A stretch of 64,000 bases of DNA from Tetracentron sinense. Lineage: Eukaryota > Streptophyta > Magnoliopsida > Trochodendrales > Trochodendraceae. A program made the translations under genes and the position numbers. The stretch spans positions 1 through 64,000 of the forward strand of contig JABCRI010000925.1 of assembly GCA_015143295.1 (NCBI GenBank), written 5' to 3'. Within the stretch, counting starts at the first letter, position 1. Each line of letters opens with the position of its first letter. The notes beneath the pieces were generated by a model. The model was not told where the DNA came from. It searched no databases and saw only the letters and a program-made list of their open reading frames with translations. Shown here one piece after another: positions 34,038-45,360 of the stretch.

Positions 34038-34540
34038 AAAAATGTGGCAATTCTAAACTGCCGGGGTACCTAACACCTTCCCCGGGTTTAACCGAACCTC
34101 TTACCTAGAACTCTAAGCAGATTCAGACCTTATTCATTACCCGAGACTTATCCCTACCGAATTAATAAGTGGCAACTCTAAACTTAACATAATCACCGCA
34201 AAAAATGTGGGTAATCGGAATCCGTGCTCACGTGTTTTTTTCGAAAATCGCACACAGTTTACTAGACGGTTATGGGGACGATTACCTGTCATGCCGGTTC
34301 TGTCACGTATCGATTCACGAGACCACGAGACCACGAGTGCCTTGTACGTAAGAAAATCATGAAAACAGGAAATTTAAAGATTTCTGAAGTTTCGTTGGGA
34401 CTCGATATTTCGCAATGATTCTAATAGAAATCCGTATGACTGGTATCACAGCTTGCCGGTCGACCGTGAGGACGATCGTCTGTTGTTTCAGCAGTTAATC
34501 ATCTCAAACGAAGAAATGACAACGTGTTTTGGTCGTTTCA
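34038..34540. mobile_element. LTR-retrotransposon-like fragment
   Basis: Phrases such as 'ggggtacctaacaccttccccgg' and 'gtggcaactctaaac' are, from memory, typical of untranslated regions of plant Ty3/gypsy elements of the Tat/Ogre type. The segment at 61630-61850 (gagagtcgccacct ... gggttaggcacccc) is of the same kind. There is no coding sequence and no boundaries are visible, so the assignment is tentative. Confidence 0.35.
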
Positions 34541-34679
34541 GCAGTTAAGATTAGAGCTGATGTGAGTCTAAATAATAACAAAATAAGTAAAGTTAAATCT
34601 AAAATTGACTCTTAATTATTTAAATTAAAGAGTTAGGATCCTATAATATATTTGGGAGTCCGTTTAAATACAAAGTAGA

Positions 34680-35010
34680 GCTCTGTTTCGGTAGAAAAAA
34701 ATGGAGCTCCTTTTTTACATATGACAATGGCCTTGTAATTATCGATTTTTTTTTTGGCAACATTGTCTCTAGCAGAAAAATGGAGCTCCTCTTTTACATA
34801 TGACAATGACCTTGTAATTATGGATTTTTTTTCTGCAACATTTTCTCTATCTTCCTCTATAATTAGAGAAGTGATATAGAGAAGTATCACTCATTTGCAC
34901 AATAAGAGGAGTTTTGTTTTTCGCCGTGAAGCAGAGTTTCTCAAAATTACACTCTTTGAGTATCCATAGACTATTCTTTCTAAATACCACTCTTTAGTCA
35001 TCAAAAGGAA
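34680..35010. repeat. R1-related fragment with internal duplication
   Basis: A ~75-bp phrase (aaaatggagctcctttttta ... ttgtaattat ... gcaacattgtctc) occurs twice in tandem (from about 34700 and 34785). It resembles the 'ggagctccactttttactta' block of R1. The following 'gccgtgaagcagag' and 'ccactctttagtcatc' also echo R1. It appears to be a diverged fourth R1 copy. Confidence 0.45.
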
Positions 35011-35059
35011 ATGTTAATGTGACGGAAAATTTCTGAAAAGGACACGCGTCAGCAACTGC

Positions 35060-35660
35060 TACTCGAGCTCTGGTTTACTGGTAGAAGGTAGGAGTCGAAG
35101 TGTATGATACCCTGCCCTGTACTCCGATGCCAAAGTAAGTAGATGTAGAGAGAGTGTGTAAAAAACATTCTTTTCATTGAAATTCTTGGAGTATTTATAG
35201 GTTCAGCTCAGAATGGCCATGGATGGCCATAGATGACCATACCATGTGTCCAGCACTCATTACCAAATATGTCAGACAAATCTGTCACCTAACGTCTCTC
35301 ACGTGGGCGCCTACTATTAGTTCAGTCGGTTTGTTACTGACAGCACGCAGAAGTGACCAGCATTAAATGCCAAGACAGTGCTTTTCACCTACTCGTCAGA
35401 ATAAACGATCGCCTCCTGATGACTTCCTCCTACGAGTCGGTCTTATTGTTGACTCGAGCTCGAGTCCGTTGTGTACGCCTTAAAATAAGGTTTGGTCTCG
35501 TTATCCGAAGATAACGGATTCATTGTAGAAGACAACGGGTATGTTGTATATAATACAACGGAATCGTTGTGCATCAGACAACGGAACAACTCCCTCTTTT
35601 AAGCACGCGATCCAGGTGTCACACTTTGGTGAACACAACAACACAAGCTAGCTCGTTCTC
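35060..35660. other. LTR-like segment, unassigned
   Basis: No open reading frame of note. The segment has an 'agtatttataggttc' TATA-like phrase, a series of short 'acgg.t.cgttgt' repeats (35500-35600) and a 'ggtgtcacactttggtg' end on the right. These features suggest part of an LTR or untranslated retroelement sequence, but neither end nor a partner copy is visible. Confidence 0.3.
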
Positions 35661-35739
35661 CAACACTTAATCAATTTTACGAATTTTATCCATTACAGTT
35701 AACTTACTACGTTGCATTCCACTAGGTAGTAGAATGTGC

Positions 35740-36560
35740 GGTCCTCATTGGTCTATGCCATTCTTTTAACATTTATTAATCGTGGTTAAGATTCACTTAC
35801 TCTTAGGACTGCAAAAAAAAATACTAACTTAATTTTTTTAAGCAATCTAAAGAGTGTTAAAAAGGAGATGAGGATAAGACATTTGACTCCATAGTCAAAT
35901 GCGGTGTGGGCTAATCATGCCCATTTAAAAAAAAATTGTTTATAAAATGCTTCTTTCTCAACCTCTTGTTCTTTTCAAGGGAAATTGAATAGAAACTTGA
36001 CCCGTGATCTCATTGGTCCACGCCTCCTTTTTATCACTCATCAACTATGGTTAAGATTCACTCATCCCATAAGATTAAGCAATCTAACCAGGATTTTTAG
36101 AAAAAATAGAACACAAAAGTATTAATTTTAATTTAATTAAGGTTAACCATGGCTAAAAAGTGTTAAAAGAGACACAAGGGAGACTGACACACTCTCTAAA
36201 CACACTCTCTAATACTCACACAGTCAGACCTAAGGTAGCTGCTAAGGGAGTTTGAATCACAGCGAATCACGATTGAACTTAGGGGGAGTTCGATCGCGCC
36301 TACAAGTTGACACATGTCCTTTTAGACCCCTATTAATTGTTGTTAAGATTCCCTAATCTTTAGGGTTCAACAATCTAACCTTAGTCTTAGAAAAACAATT
36401 TAACCCTAAGGTCGAAACTTTTTAACCCTATAATTAAATTGTTTTTTAAAACACTTTCTAAAAACTAAGGTTAGATTATTAAACCTTAAAGTTTAGTGAA
36501 TATTAACCATGATTAATATGGATTAATGAGGACACGTGTTGGCCTGTGGGTGTGATTGAA
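35740..36560. repeat. Cluster of fold-back MITE fragments
   Basis: Three sets of 'ggttaagattcac/gattccctaatc' halves occur (35775-35880, 36040-36175, 36340-36530). The last has both inverted halves around an AT-rich centre and is followed by 'gattgaactcctgttgagttcaatc' and 'cacaattggctgtgatt', a piece of the 58637-58823 family. No gene is present. Confidence 0.5.
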
Positions 36561-36702
36561 CTCCTGTTGAGTTCAATCACAATTGGCTGTGATTGGATGT
36601 CTAAGCTAAGGTTCCATAAAAGTAAGTCCAAGCAACCACTCGAGAAAGTACCATGTGATCCGCTTCTCATGACTCATCTTTTATCAAAGGGGATAGGGAA
36701 AT

Positions 36703-36930
36703 GCTTTTGAGACCGCATAAGGGCCTAGACCACCAAGATCGTGCATCCCAGCACAGGATTTCAGGTGAGGCCTCCCATGTGAACGTGGGCCCCATCTAAA
36801 ATCCCGTGCAATGATGCACGGTCTCGGTCGTCTCGGCCCTTTTGCGGTCTCAATAACAAAGTCTAGATAAGGAAATGCTTTCGAGACCCGGCCGAGATCA
36901 CCAAGACCGTGCATCCCACCACGGGATTTC
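36703..36930. mobile_element. Fold-back MITE upstream of DRP4C
   Basis: gagaccgcataagggcc ... gatcgtgcat is complementary to atgcacggtctcgg ... cccttttgcggtctc (36812-36850), giving arms of about 38 bp. A second, direct partial copy of the left arm follows (gaaatgctttcgagaccc ... accgtgcatcccacc, 36870-36925). It ends about 230 bp before the DRP4C TATA box, so it borders or replaces part of the distal promoter. Confidence 0.65.
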
Positions 36931-37160
36931 ACTTCAGTAGGAAAGTCGCAGATATCACTTCTCTTTTTACAACTAAAGTTCCAAGGTTGCTAGTTGCTAC
37001 TTTCCTAGGAAGCTGAAGACTGACACCAAAAACCCTATTGAAGTCGTCGTAGGAAACTGAGCAATTTGAAGATGTTGCAGCGAACATACTTATGACTTGT
37101 GAGCCCCACAAAAAGTCACTTCTATTATTGCAAATGTTAAGCTCAGCATTCCTCAAAAGC

Positions 37161-37170
37161 TTTATATAAA
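37161..37170 (+). promoter_or_regulatory. TATA box of DRP4C
   Basis: tttatataaa lies 77 bp before the DRP4C ATG, and a CT-rich leader (37204-37240) fills the gap, a common plant core-promoter layout. The same box is conserved in the inverted pseudogene (6805-6814). Transcription probably starts near 37195. Confidence 0.7.
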
Positions 37171-37246
37171 CCTTACTCTCACTCCAGCTCCACCATCTTC
37201 ATCCTCATCTTCTTCTCTCGCTCTCTTTCTCTCTCTCTCTGTGATA

Positions 37247-39310
37247 ATGTCAGTCTATTCAGACTCTTCACGTTTCTCTGATAGAATGGGCCGATTATCA
37301 TTCAAGACGGCCGAGAGCTCCAGCAACGGACACATCCGGGCTGCAACACCAGAACCCTCACCGGCCATCTCCATCTACGACGACGCTGCACCGCTCGTCT
37401 CCACCTACAATGACCGAATCCGTCCTCTCCTCGACGCCATCGACAAACTCCGCCACCTCAAGGTCATGAAAGAAGGCATAGAACTCCCCACCATCGTCGT
37501 CGTCGGCGACCAATCCTCCGGCAAGTCCAGCGTTCTCGAGTCCCTCGCCGGCATCAGTCTCCCTCGTGGCCAAGGCATCTGCACGCGCGTACCCCTCATC
37601 ATGCGTCTGCAACACCACCCCACCATCGACCCTGAGCTTCACTTGGAGTATCACGGCAAAATTGTCCACACCGACGAAACCTACGTCTCCGAGGACATTA
37701 TCACCGCCACCGACGAGATTGCCGGCAACAAAAAGGAAATCTCCAACACCCCTCTTACTCTCGTCGTGAAAAAGAGAGGCGTCCCTGATCTCACCATGGT
37801 GGATTTGCCTGGTATCACCAGGGTTCCTGTTCATGGCCAGCCCGAAGACATTTACGAGCAGATTTCAGGTATCATAATGGAGTATATACAGCCCAAAGAG
37901 AGTATCATTCTCAATGTTTTATCTGCTACTGTTGATTTCCCTACCTGCGAGTCCATTAGGATGTCTCGACGCGTCGATCCAACTGGCGAGAGGACTTTGG
38001 CTGTGGTTACTAAATCTGATAAAGCTCCTGAAGGTCTGCTCGACAAAGTGACTGCAGATGATGTGAATATAGGGCTTGGATATGTCTGTGTTAGGAATCG
38101 TATTGGGGATGAGTCTTATGAGGAAGCCAGGAAGGAGGAAGCCAAACTCTTTCAAACTCATCCTCTTCTCTCTGAAATTGATAAATCCATTGTGGGTATT
38201 CCAGTTTTAGCTCGGAATTTGGTGCAGATTCAGGCAAATAGCATTTCAAGATGCTTGCCTGACATCGTTAAGAAAATCAATGACAAGCTCAATCAAAACA
38301 TGTCTGAGCTTAAAAAAATGCCTAACCATCTCTCCTCTGTTGCTGATGCGTTGACGGCTTTTATGGGGATTCTTGGATCTGCAAAAGAATCTTTTAGGAA
38401 AATCTTTATAAGGGGAGAATTTGATGAGTACCCAAATGATAAAGAGATGCACTGCACAGCTCGATTGGCGGAGATGCTCAACGAATTGTCCAAAGAACTT
38501 CAATTGAAGTGCGAGAACAACGACTCTGGAGATGAATTTCTGATGGAGGAAATTAAAGTTTTGGAGGAAGCAATTGGGATTGGACTCCCAAATTTCCTCC
38601 CCAGAACTGCATTTCTCACTATTTTACAGGGAAAAGTGGGTGAAATCGCAAGCATTCCTGTTGAGTTTGTCCAGAAAGCATGGAAATATATAGAGAAGGT
38701 AGTTCTAGATGTATTGATGCATCATTGCGAGAACTACCCACAACTTCAATCTTCCACTAGAAGGGCAGCTCAAAATCTGATTGCCAAGCTGAAAGAACAG
38801 TCCCTTGAAAGAGTGATGGAAACTGTGGAGATGGAGCAGCTCACTGATTATACCTGTAATCCTGAATACATGTCATCATGGAGTCAGCTCATGATTCAAG
38901 AGGAAGCCTTCATGAGGGTCTTGAAGCACTCGGATTCCCCCGGTGCAATCCTCGGGTGCTTGGGTACAGTTCAAATTGGACATCTGAGAAAGCACATGGG
39001 GATGGTTCAACAAGCATTTGATCTGAGAATGAGAATGACTGCTTACTGGAAGATTGTTCATCAAAGATTGGTAGACTGTTTGGGTCTTCATCTTCTTTAC
39101 AGTGTTAAGAACTTGGTGAACAAAGGGATAGACAGAGAAATTGCAAATGAGTTTATGGGACCCCATGGTGGTGGGCTCGAACGGATGCTAGAGGAATCCC
39201 CTTCTGTTGCGTCTAAGCGCCAGCGGCTCAACCAAAGTATTAAGGTACTTAGGGAGTCGAAAGATGTTGTCGCTGACATCTCCGATCGAATTACTGCTTA
39301 TGCGAATTGA
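37247..39310 (+). CDS. DRP4C: Dynamin-related protein 4C-like GTPase
   Basis: A single-exon gene encoding a 687-residue large GTPase; the frame also reads upstream through GTG and ATA, but the ATG at 37247 is the likely start. Motifs: P-loop GDQSSGKSS (residues 87-95), G2 threonine in GICTRVP (T113), G3 DLPG (186-189), G4 TKSD (255-258). These are followed by a dynamin stalk (about 310-560) and a GTPase effector region (about 590-685) with a QRLNQSIKVLRESKD helix. There is no pleckstrin-homology or proline-rich domain, which fits the DRP4/Mx-like branch rather than DRP1 or DRP2. Family members self-assemble and couple GTP hydrolysis to membrane or filament remodelling; the role of plant DRP4 is poorly known. 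Codons are strongly C-ending up to about 37800 and AT-richer after. It is the only unbroken copy among five here. Confidence 0.93.
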   Translation: MSVYSDSSRFSDRMGRLSFKTAESSSNGHIRAATPEPSPAISIYDDAAPLVSTYNDRIRPLLDAIDKLRHLKVMKEGIELPTIVVVGDQSSGKSSVLESLAGISLPRGQGICTRVPLIMRLQHHPTIDPELHLEYHGKIVHTDETYVSEDIITATDEIAGNKKEISNTPLTLVVKKRGVPDLTMVDLPGITRVPVHGQPEDIYEQISGIIMEYIQPKESIILNVLSATVDFPTCESIRMSRRVDPTGERTLAVVTKSDKAPEGLLDKVTADDVNIGLGYVCVRNRIGDESYEEARKEEAKLFQTHPLLSEIDKSIVGIPVLARNLVQIQANSISRCLPDIVKKINDKLNQNMSELKKMPNHLSSVADALTAFMGILGSAKESFRKIFIRGEFDEYPNDKEMHCTARLAEMLNELSKELQLKCENNDSGDEFLMEEIKVLEEAIGIGLPNFLPRTAFLTILQGKVGEIASIPVEFVQKAWKYIEKVVLDVLMHHCENYPQLQSSTRRAAQNLIAKLKEQSLERVMETVEMEQLTDYTCNPEYMSSWSQLMIQEEAFMRVLKHSDSPGAILGCLGTVQIGHLRKHMGMVQQAFDLRMRMTAYWKIVHQRLVDCLGLHLLYSVKNLVNKGIDREIANEFMGPHGGGLERMLEESPSVASKRQRLNQSIKVLRESKDVVADISDRITAYAN

Positions 39311-41814
39311 GAAGAACAGTTTGGATGCTTCTTTGGATATGGTGGGGATGATGCTATTTAGTTGCTCTGTGCTTGGTATGATATTTCAGTATTAGTCTCG
39401 TAGATCTGCTGTGTGGTTATGACTATGATATTTCAGTATCGGTATTGTAACTCTGTTGTGTGGTTGACTATATATATATAAGCATATGGGGTTAATTTAA
39501 TCATCATTTTGTTGTGTTTAATTTATTTTTTTGATATCAGATTGGATTAATCTGCAATGGGGGACACCAATTTGGTAGCCTTAAACTATTCCATGGCCAT
39601 GCCTATCTCTCCGTTTCGAGGAATGCTACTGGTAATTAGATAAAAGCAAACTAGGCAATGAGTGAAACATATTGTTAAATTGGATGTTTAGGAATTAGGA
39701 CAAAGGAGGTATTGGTGTGCTCCTTGTAAAAGAGAGTCACGTCTCAAATGTATTTAGAAATTCTGGTGGCCTATTAGAGGGTACAACCCTTAGTGGGTTT
39801 AGTTGGATTGGAGGCCTAGCCAAGCCCAGCTCTATGATCAAAATCCCCTGGCTCAAGCCAACCACACCATTAAACATAGGTGCTTAGCTGTGCTCATTTT
39901 TCAATCCATCAAAATCAGGCTGGGTTTCAAAAAGAAAAGAAAAAAAAGGTTAAGTTGGGTTAGGGTTAGGGTAGGATAGGTAGAGTTAGGTTTTTTTTTT
40001 TTTTGGTTGGTAAATGGGAGAGGTAGATTTATAAAACCAAAGACATACAATATGATGTTCACCGATGTTCACCAACGGTGAACAGAGAAAAGAGCAAAAC
40101 AAAAAACAAGCAAAAATCAAGACTAGGAGACTCGTGACAATGTGCACATGCGAATTGCGCTTCATAGTGCCCAAAACCCATTGCGATAAGGTAAACTAAT
40201 TTTGTTTCTTAAGATTTTCACTATAATAAGGAAGTTTTAACATTTAAATATTTACATATATTAGTGATTGATCACAAACTAATATTAGTATGTAATTTTG
40301 GTGTTAAGGGAATCAATGTGGTTCTTAAAGCTTTTACTTGAATATAAAAGATACTTTTAGAATGAAAAATCTGGATATATTGATGAGATTCCAACTAATA
40401 TTAGCAAGCAAATTCAAAAAAATCTATTGTTATGGGGGAAATTGAAGTGTGTTTTGATGCTTTGACTTTAACTTAGACTAAAAAGATATTTGAGATTTAA
40501 AAATCTTGGTATAGTGATGATACCATACTAATATAAGTATATAATCTTAATAAAACTTTCTTGTGATAAGGGAAGTTAATGTGAGTTTAAAAGTTTTCAC
40601 TTATAATAGAAAGATAGTTTTAGCTTTTAAATTATAGACCTTTTTTTTTTGGTAAAAATTTAAATTATAGACTTAGGATCCAACTAATATTAGAATGTGA
40701 TCTTGGTAAAAATCACTATTGATAAGAAAAATTAATATAGGTTTTACTAAGGATAGAAATATTTTTTTTGATGATTTGAAAATCTATGAATATTGATGAA
40801 ATCAGAATTAATAACAACTATCTATTGTTGGTTTTAAAGCTGAGTATCTGCCTAAATAAACCCAACTTAAGAAACCAACATATGCATGTTGAATATTGAG
40901 GAGAAAGATTTGTTGATGAGCTCTGACTAATTTTTGTAATGTCTCCATAGCTGATGAGAATTTGTGCATACATGGCAAAGGTCCTTATTCATTACATTTC
41001 AGAAAAAGTGCACTTTGAGCCATGTAAGCTCATATCTCTCTCAAACACTCAATATGAGGATAAATTAGACTTTTCCTATTCTTAAAATTCTATTTTAATT
41101 GTAGTGATTTTTAAATTTGTTAGACTTTCTAATGATAGTGTATACTGGTATTTGCATTCCTGCTTTGTTGCTCTGCTCATCAGTGCGCAGTTTTCTCTTT
41201 ATTGGTAGTTACAAAACCTGAAGATAGATTCTCTTTACTTTTCTCGGCAGATCTTTTTTTTTTTTGAAGGGGGGAGGAAATGAAAACCCCATATTGTAAG
41301 ACAAATAAGAGCTGATTTTCTCTCTTTTTAAAATTTTTTTTCTTTGTAACCAAATACTGAAATAATAGATAATTTTACTTTCCTTTTTCACAACCTATTT
41401 TCTATTGACCCAAACAAAACATGGGTCAATGTTTCTATTTTCCTTGCATAATTAAAATCATATCCAAGTTAAACCCTAAAATTTTGTTTGCATTCCTTAT
41501 TGCAACTAGCTAGAATAGAATTTGATTATTATTCAGTTATGATTGATATAGAGTATGTTTGTCGTATCCATTACATTACAAGCAATCTACAGTCTGCAGT
41601 GCATTATATTTTAACAAGCCAAGAACCAAGCCCACACGAGCAATAACCCTCCCCTTATAAGTGTCCATTTGTTTGGTCAACATCAAATTAAAGGTCAATC
41701 CTAATTTAACTAGGATTTTAGAAAAAGAAAAAATGCTCCAAATTTTTAGAGAAGCACTGTTTGGCTTTTATATTAGAGCAGTGATTAGCAGACCCATGGG
41801 TCCGCTACTTATCT

Positions 41815-41990
41815 TACCCCATGTGATCGTGTCCATTTTAACACACCTTTAATCCTGGTTAAACTTAAGAAAATTAAAGTTAAGAATTTGGTTTTTTTTT
41901 TCTACAAGCCAAGGTTGGACTGCTTAACCCTAGGGGTGAGTGAATCTTAACAACAATTGGTGTTTGTTTAAAAATGAGGCGTGGACAAAT
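41815..41990. mobile_element. Fold-back MITE, 'ggttaagattcac' family
   Basis: The left half contains 'gtgtccattttaacacacc ... ggttaaacttaag'; the right half has 'ggtgagtgaatcttaac ... aaatgaggcgtggac' in inverted order around an AT-rich centre. It is diverged. The corresponding site in the third copy (about 57790-57830) lacks most of it. Confidence 0.5.
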
Positions 41991-42114
41991 GGGACCGGCC
42001 ATTTCCTTACAAGGAAATCATGGGTCCGTTAAGTATTTTCTTTTATTTAATTATTATAATCAGGCCATCTGTGCCTTGTCCCTATTAAAAACCCAAGGCT
42101 GGCCGGCATTTATT

Positions 42115-42229
42115 AGGTTGTCAATGGGCCAGGCTTGGGCCTTAGTTTGTAATATTTGAATAAGTCCAGCCCAAGCTGGTCCATTTACAAGAGTTTTTTT
42201 AGGCCTGAATTCGGCCTGTTGACACCCTA
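42115..42229. mobile_element. Short hAT-like deletion derivative
   Basis: About 115 bp bounded by taggttgtcaatggg and the complement of tagggtgtcaacagg, the same end type as the three hAT-like elements in this window. The homologous copy at about 57909-58019 is flanked by gcattaat and gcattaac, an 8-bp duplication with one mismatch. This supports transposition rather than chance. Confidence 0.55.
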
Positions 42230-42644
42230 ACATTAACACAGTTAAAGCTGCTGCTAACTAGGGTTGAGGCACAAAGAGGGTTTGGGCATTTTCTTTTTGG
42301 TATGCTCTAACCATTTATCTAACTATGTCAGGGGGTTAAGGGGTCAGCAGGGTTAACACTCATGGTGGGCATCAACAGCCACACCAAAGACTCGAACACG
42401 AGTCTCCACACCCCAAAGGGAGATACACTACCACTGGGACAAACCCATGACGTTTGGGTTTGGGCATTTAATACGGCAATTGTTATGGCTTCATTTTACC
42501 TGAATTTGTCACCAGTGAGTATGATCCCCACTATTACCAAAAAAACAAGTATGATCCCCACGGCCTCGGATTGTCTCTGGCGAAGCTAGAAAACCCTTAT
42601 CTTGGGTAATCATAGATTGTCTCTGGCGAAGCCAGAAAGGGCTT

Positions 42645-45360
42645 GTCCTTCCTCAAAAAAGGACATACTTCATACCATTGGAGCAACTCAGGGAATGTGT
42701 GGCGATCGGCCTCGGATTGTCTCTGGTGAAGCCAGAAAACCCTCTCGGGCAACCATAGAATAAGGGACATGTGGCGATTAAAAGGGGAGAAGTCATTTCA
42801 TTTTCTCCCCATGATTTTGACTTCTCCCCACTTCATTTCTCTCCCCCTTTATTTCACAATCTTATCACCATGTGTCATGTACTGTGTGGAGAAATCAAAA
42901 TCATGGAGCCCATGATTTTGACTTCTCCACCACTTGTCTCCGATTCTATGGCATGCTCTCGGGCGTCCATAGAATAAGGGACATGTGGCATAAAAAAGGA
43001 GAAGTCATTTCATTTTCTCCCCATGATTTTGACTTCTCCCCACTTTATATCTCTTCCCCTTTTTCTCACACTTATCGCCACATGTCTGATTATGTGTGGT
43101 GAAGTCAAATGATTTTGATTTCACCACACATAATCAGACATTAAGCGATAAGTGTGTGAGAAAAAGGGGAAGAGATATAAAGTGGGGAGAAGTCAAAATC
43201 ATGGGGAGAAAATGAAATGACTTCTCTTTTTTAATACCACATGTCCCTTATTCTATGGATGCCCGAGAGCATTTTTTGGAGACAATTGGTCGAGAAGTCA
43301 AAATCATGGGGAGAAAATGAAATGACTTCTCTTTTTTTATGCCACATGTCCCTTATTCTATGGATGCCCGAGAGCATTTTCTGGAGACAATCTGAGGCCA
43401 TAGAATCAGAGACAAATGGTAGAGAAGTCAAAATCATGGGCTCCCTGATTTTGATTTCTCCACACAGTACATGACACATGGTGATAAGATTGTGAAATAA
43501 AGGGGGAGAGATATTGTTACAACTTAATTTAATCCAAATTAATGGACATAAAATCAAGAGTAAAAATAATATACTTGCAAGTGCACAAGTGACACAGTTG
43601 ATGTATCTGGTGAGCACAGGGTCGAATCCACAGGGATTGACTATTTTGCAACAAGAATTAAGGAAACAAAATCTAGAGAAAATAGAGATTTAAAATCAGT
43701 TTTTCACTCAATGAGAATGGAGCAAAAATTACTGATAACTGTAAAGCAATGAAAAAGAGGTCTAAGGTTTCAGGAAAATCCACCTATCCCTCCTTATGCT
43801 TAGATTTGGATGAAAACACATCTAGAATTAAATAAAGATTTAATCTAGATGGAAAATTAAACGATAAAACCACTGACTATTAAATTCAATTGAATAATTA
43901 GAGAAATATAAAAATCACTTTGTATCCAACTCACAGGGGATCCAAGCATTCCATATATCATTAGATCATACGAAATCAAAGAACAATTAACCAAACTAAG
44001 AAAATTATTCAATTAAAATAAATAATCAAATCATCCACATCTTCCACATAAATTGGAAAAAAGTTTCAAATCCCTAACCTTAGAAGGGTGTTTAGCCAAC
44101 CATGTTTGGAGTTGTCATCCTCCTTAATGGTTTCCAAACACTACAATAAAATAACTCCAAAAAAAACTAAAAGAAGAAGAGAGAAAAGAGAATGAGAAAA
44201 GATCAGAGAGCCCCAAAATTCTCTCACTTTAGGTTTATATAGACTAAAGGGAAGAAGAGAAGGGAAAGAAAAACAAAAGAGAAACTTCTAATTCCAAAAT
44301 TCCAACCAAAATTGCACTTCCCTCCTCTTGATGACATGTTTGTAAATCCTTAAACGTCCGAATTAGGAGATCTTCATGAAATACAATTTTGTTATCCTTT
44401 AAGTCTTCTTTCCAAAACATCAAACCTTGCCTTTATCCGAATTTTGAGTCAAAAGTTATGTCCAAATTAGTAAGTACTGTCCAGATTAGGCGGGAATCCG
44501 GGAAATCCTCATTCTTTGTTTGGGATTGGTTGCTAAATAATAGCACTCCTCTAACCATCCACGAAATTTCTTGCTTTTCTTGTAGATTTAGTTGACCTCC
44601 ATTAAGCTCCTTACTTGAATTCCAAAATTCACCCAAAATAAAGTTCTTGTGACCAAAATAGGCTTTCTCCTTTTTTCTGAAATAGAAACATCAATATAGC
44701 ACACTTCTTCTTTCTAATTCAAGAGAGTTCCACAATTTTTATGCTAACATCATATTAATCCATATCTTCCTAAGATTCTCCAGCCATGTTGTAGAATCTT
44801 TCTATACTTGGTCTTGGGCTTTGCTCTTGGGCTTTGACTCTTTGACTTGAGACTTGGCTTCTTGGACTTCTAGCTCCTTTAGATCTTTGAGTTGAACATG
44901 GGTTATTTAAAATTTTGGACTTCTTGAATCCCGAGAGTAGTTTGGGGTTAGGATTCCTACAAAAAATAAATACACGTAATAAGTCTCTCTTAAAAATATT
45001 TTGCATGCGATCTTCCAAGACATGTATGAATACATGCAAATGTATCATGAAAATTAAGAGAAAGAGGACAACGCAATGGTGAGAAGAGAATACACCACTT
45101 TACGTGTAAAAATGAAGATATAAACCAAAGAAGTATGATAATGCTTATTTAAATGGAGATAATTAAGCAAAATTAAGCACTTATCAGATATGAAGTGGGG
45201 AGAAGTCAAAATCATGGGGAGAAAATGAAATGACTTCTCCCCTTTTAATCACCACATGTCCCTTATTCCATTGGCTTCACCAGAGACAATCCGAGGCCAA
45301 TCCCCACACGTTCCCTCAGTTGCTCCAATGGTATGACGTATGTCCTTTTTGAGGAAGGAC
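42645..45360. repeat. Large palindrome A, interrupted by a solo LTR
   Basis: The left arm 42645-43110 and the right arm (43111-43514 plus 45187-45360) are inverted copies meeting near 43110 (tcaaatgattttga) with no real spacer. The outermost matched word is gtccttcctc / gaggaaggac. The arms contain repeated modules: 'cccatgattttgacttctcc', 'ccacatgtcccttattc' and 'tgcccgagagcatttt'. The right arm has one module more. No transposase or clear target-site duplication is visible. Short open frames here are by-products of the inverted repeats. Confidence 0.85.
43515..45186. mobile_element. Solo LTR with 5-bp target-site duplication
   Basis: A 1672-bp block starts with TGTTAC and ends TTATCA. It is flanked by GATAT at 43510-43514 and 45187-45191. 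The tandem partner copy (about 50981-50992) has the uninterrupted target with a single GATAT. No coding is present. The phrase 'gggtcgaatccacaggga' near the left end occurs in untranslated parts of several plant LTR retrotransposons. It is therefore a solo LTR left by recombination; the lineage is not determined. Confidence 0.85.

Larger units (their letters stand above)
39311..42296 (+). other. DRP4C 3' UTR and downstream flank
   Basis: No gene is visible. The first ~200 bp, with a TA-repeat, probably include the 3' UTR. The rest is AT-rich noncoding DNA that serves as the reference for the downstream duplications. 39311-39980 is repeated at 48895-49535 and 54767-55170, and 40220-42230 at 56280-58020. 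A telomere-like 'gggttagggttaggg' near 39957 is too short to mean anything. Confidence 0.6.

Noticed and set aside
37358..37834. 158-codon reverse-strand frame inside DRP4C
   Set aside because: It is a by-product of the C-ending codons on the coding strand; the same shadow appears over the pseudogene at 6311-6625. No domain is recognisable.
39950..39985. Telomere-like repeat
   Set aside because: Only about two TTTAGGG-like units; 'gttagggtta' recurs by chance in these T/G-rich flanks.
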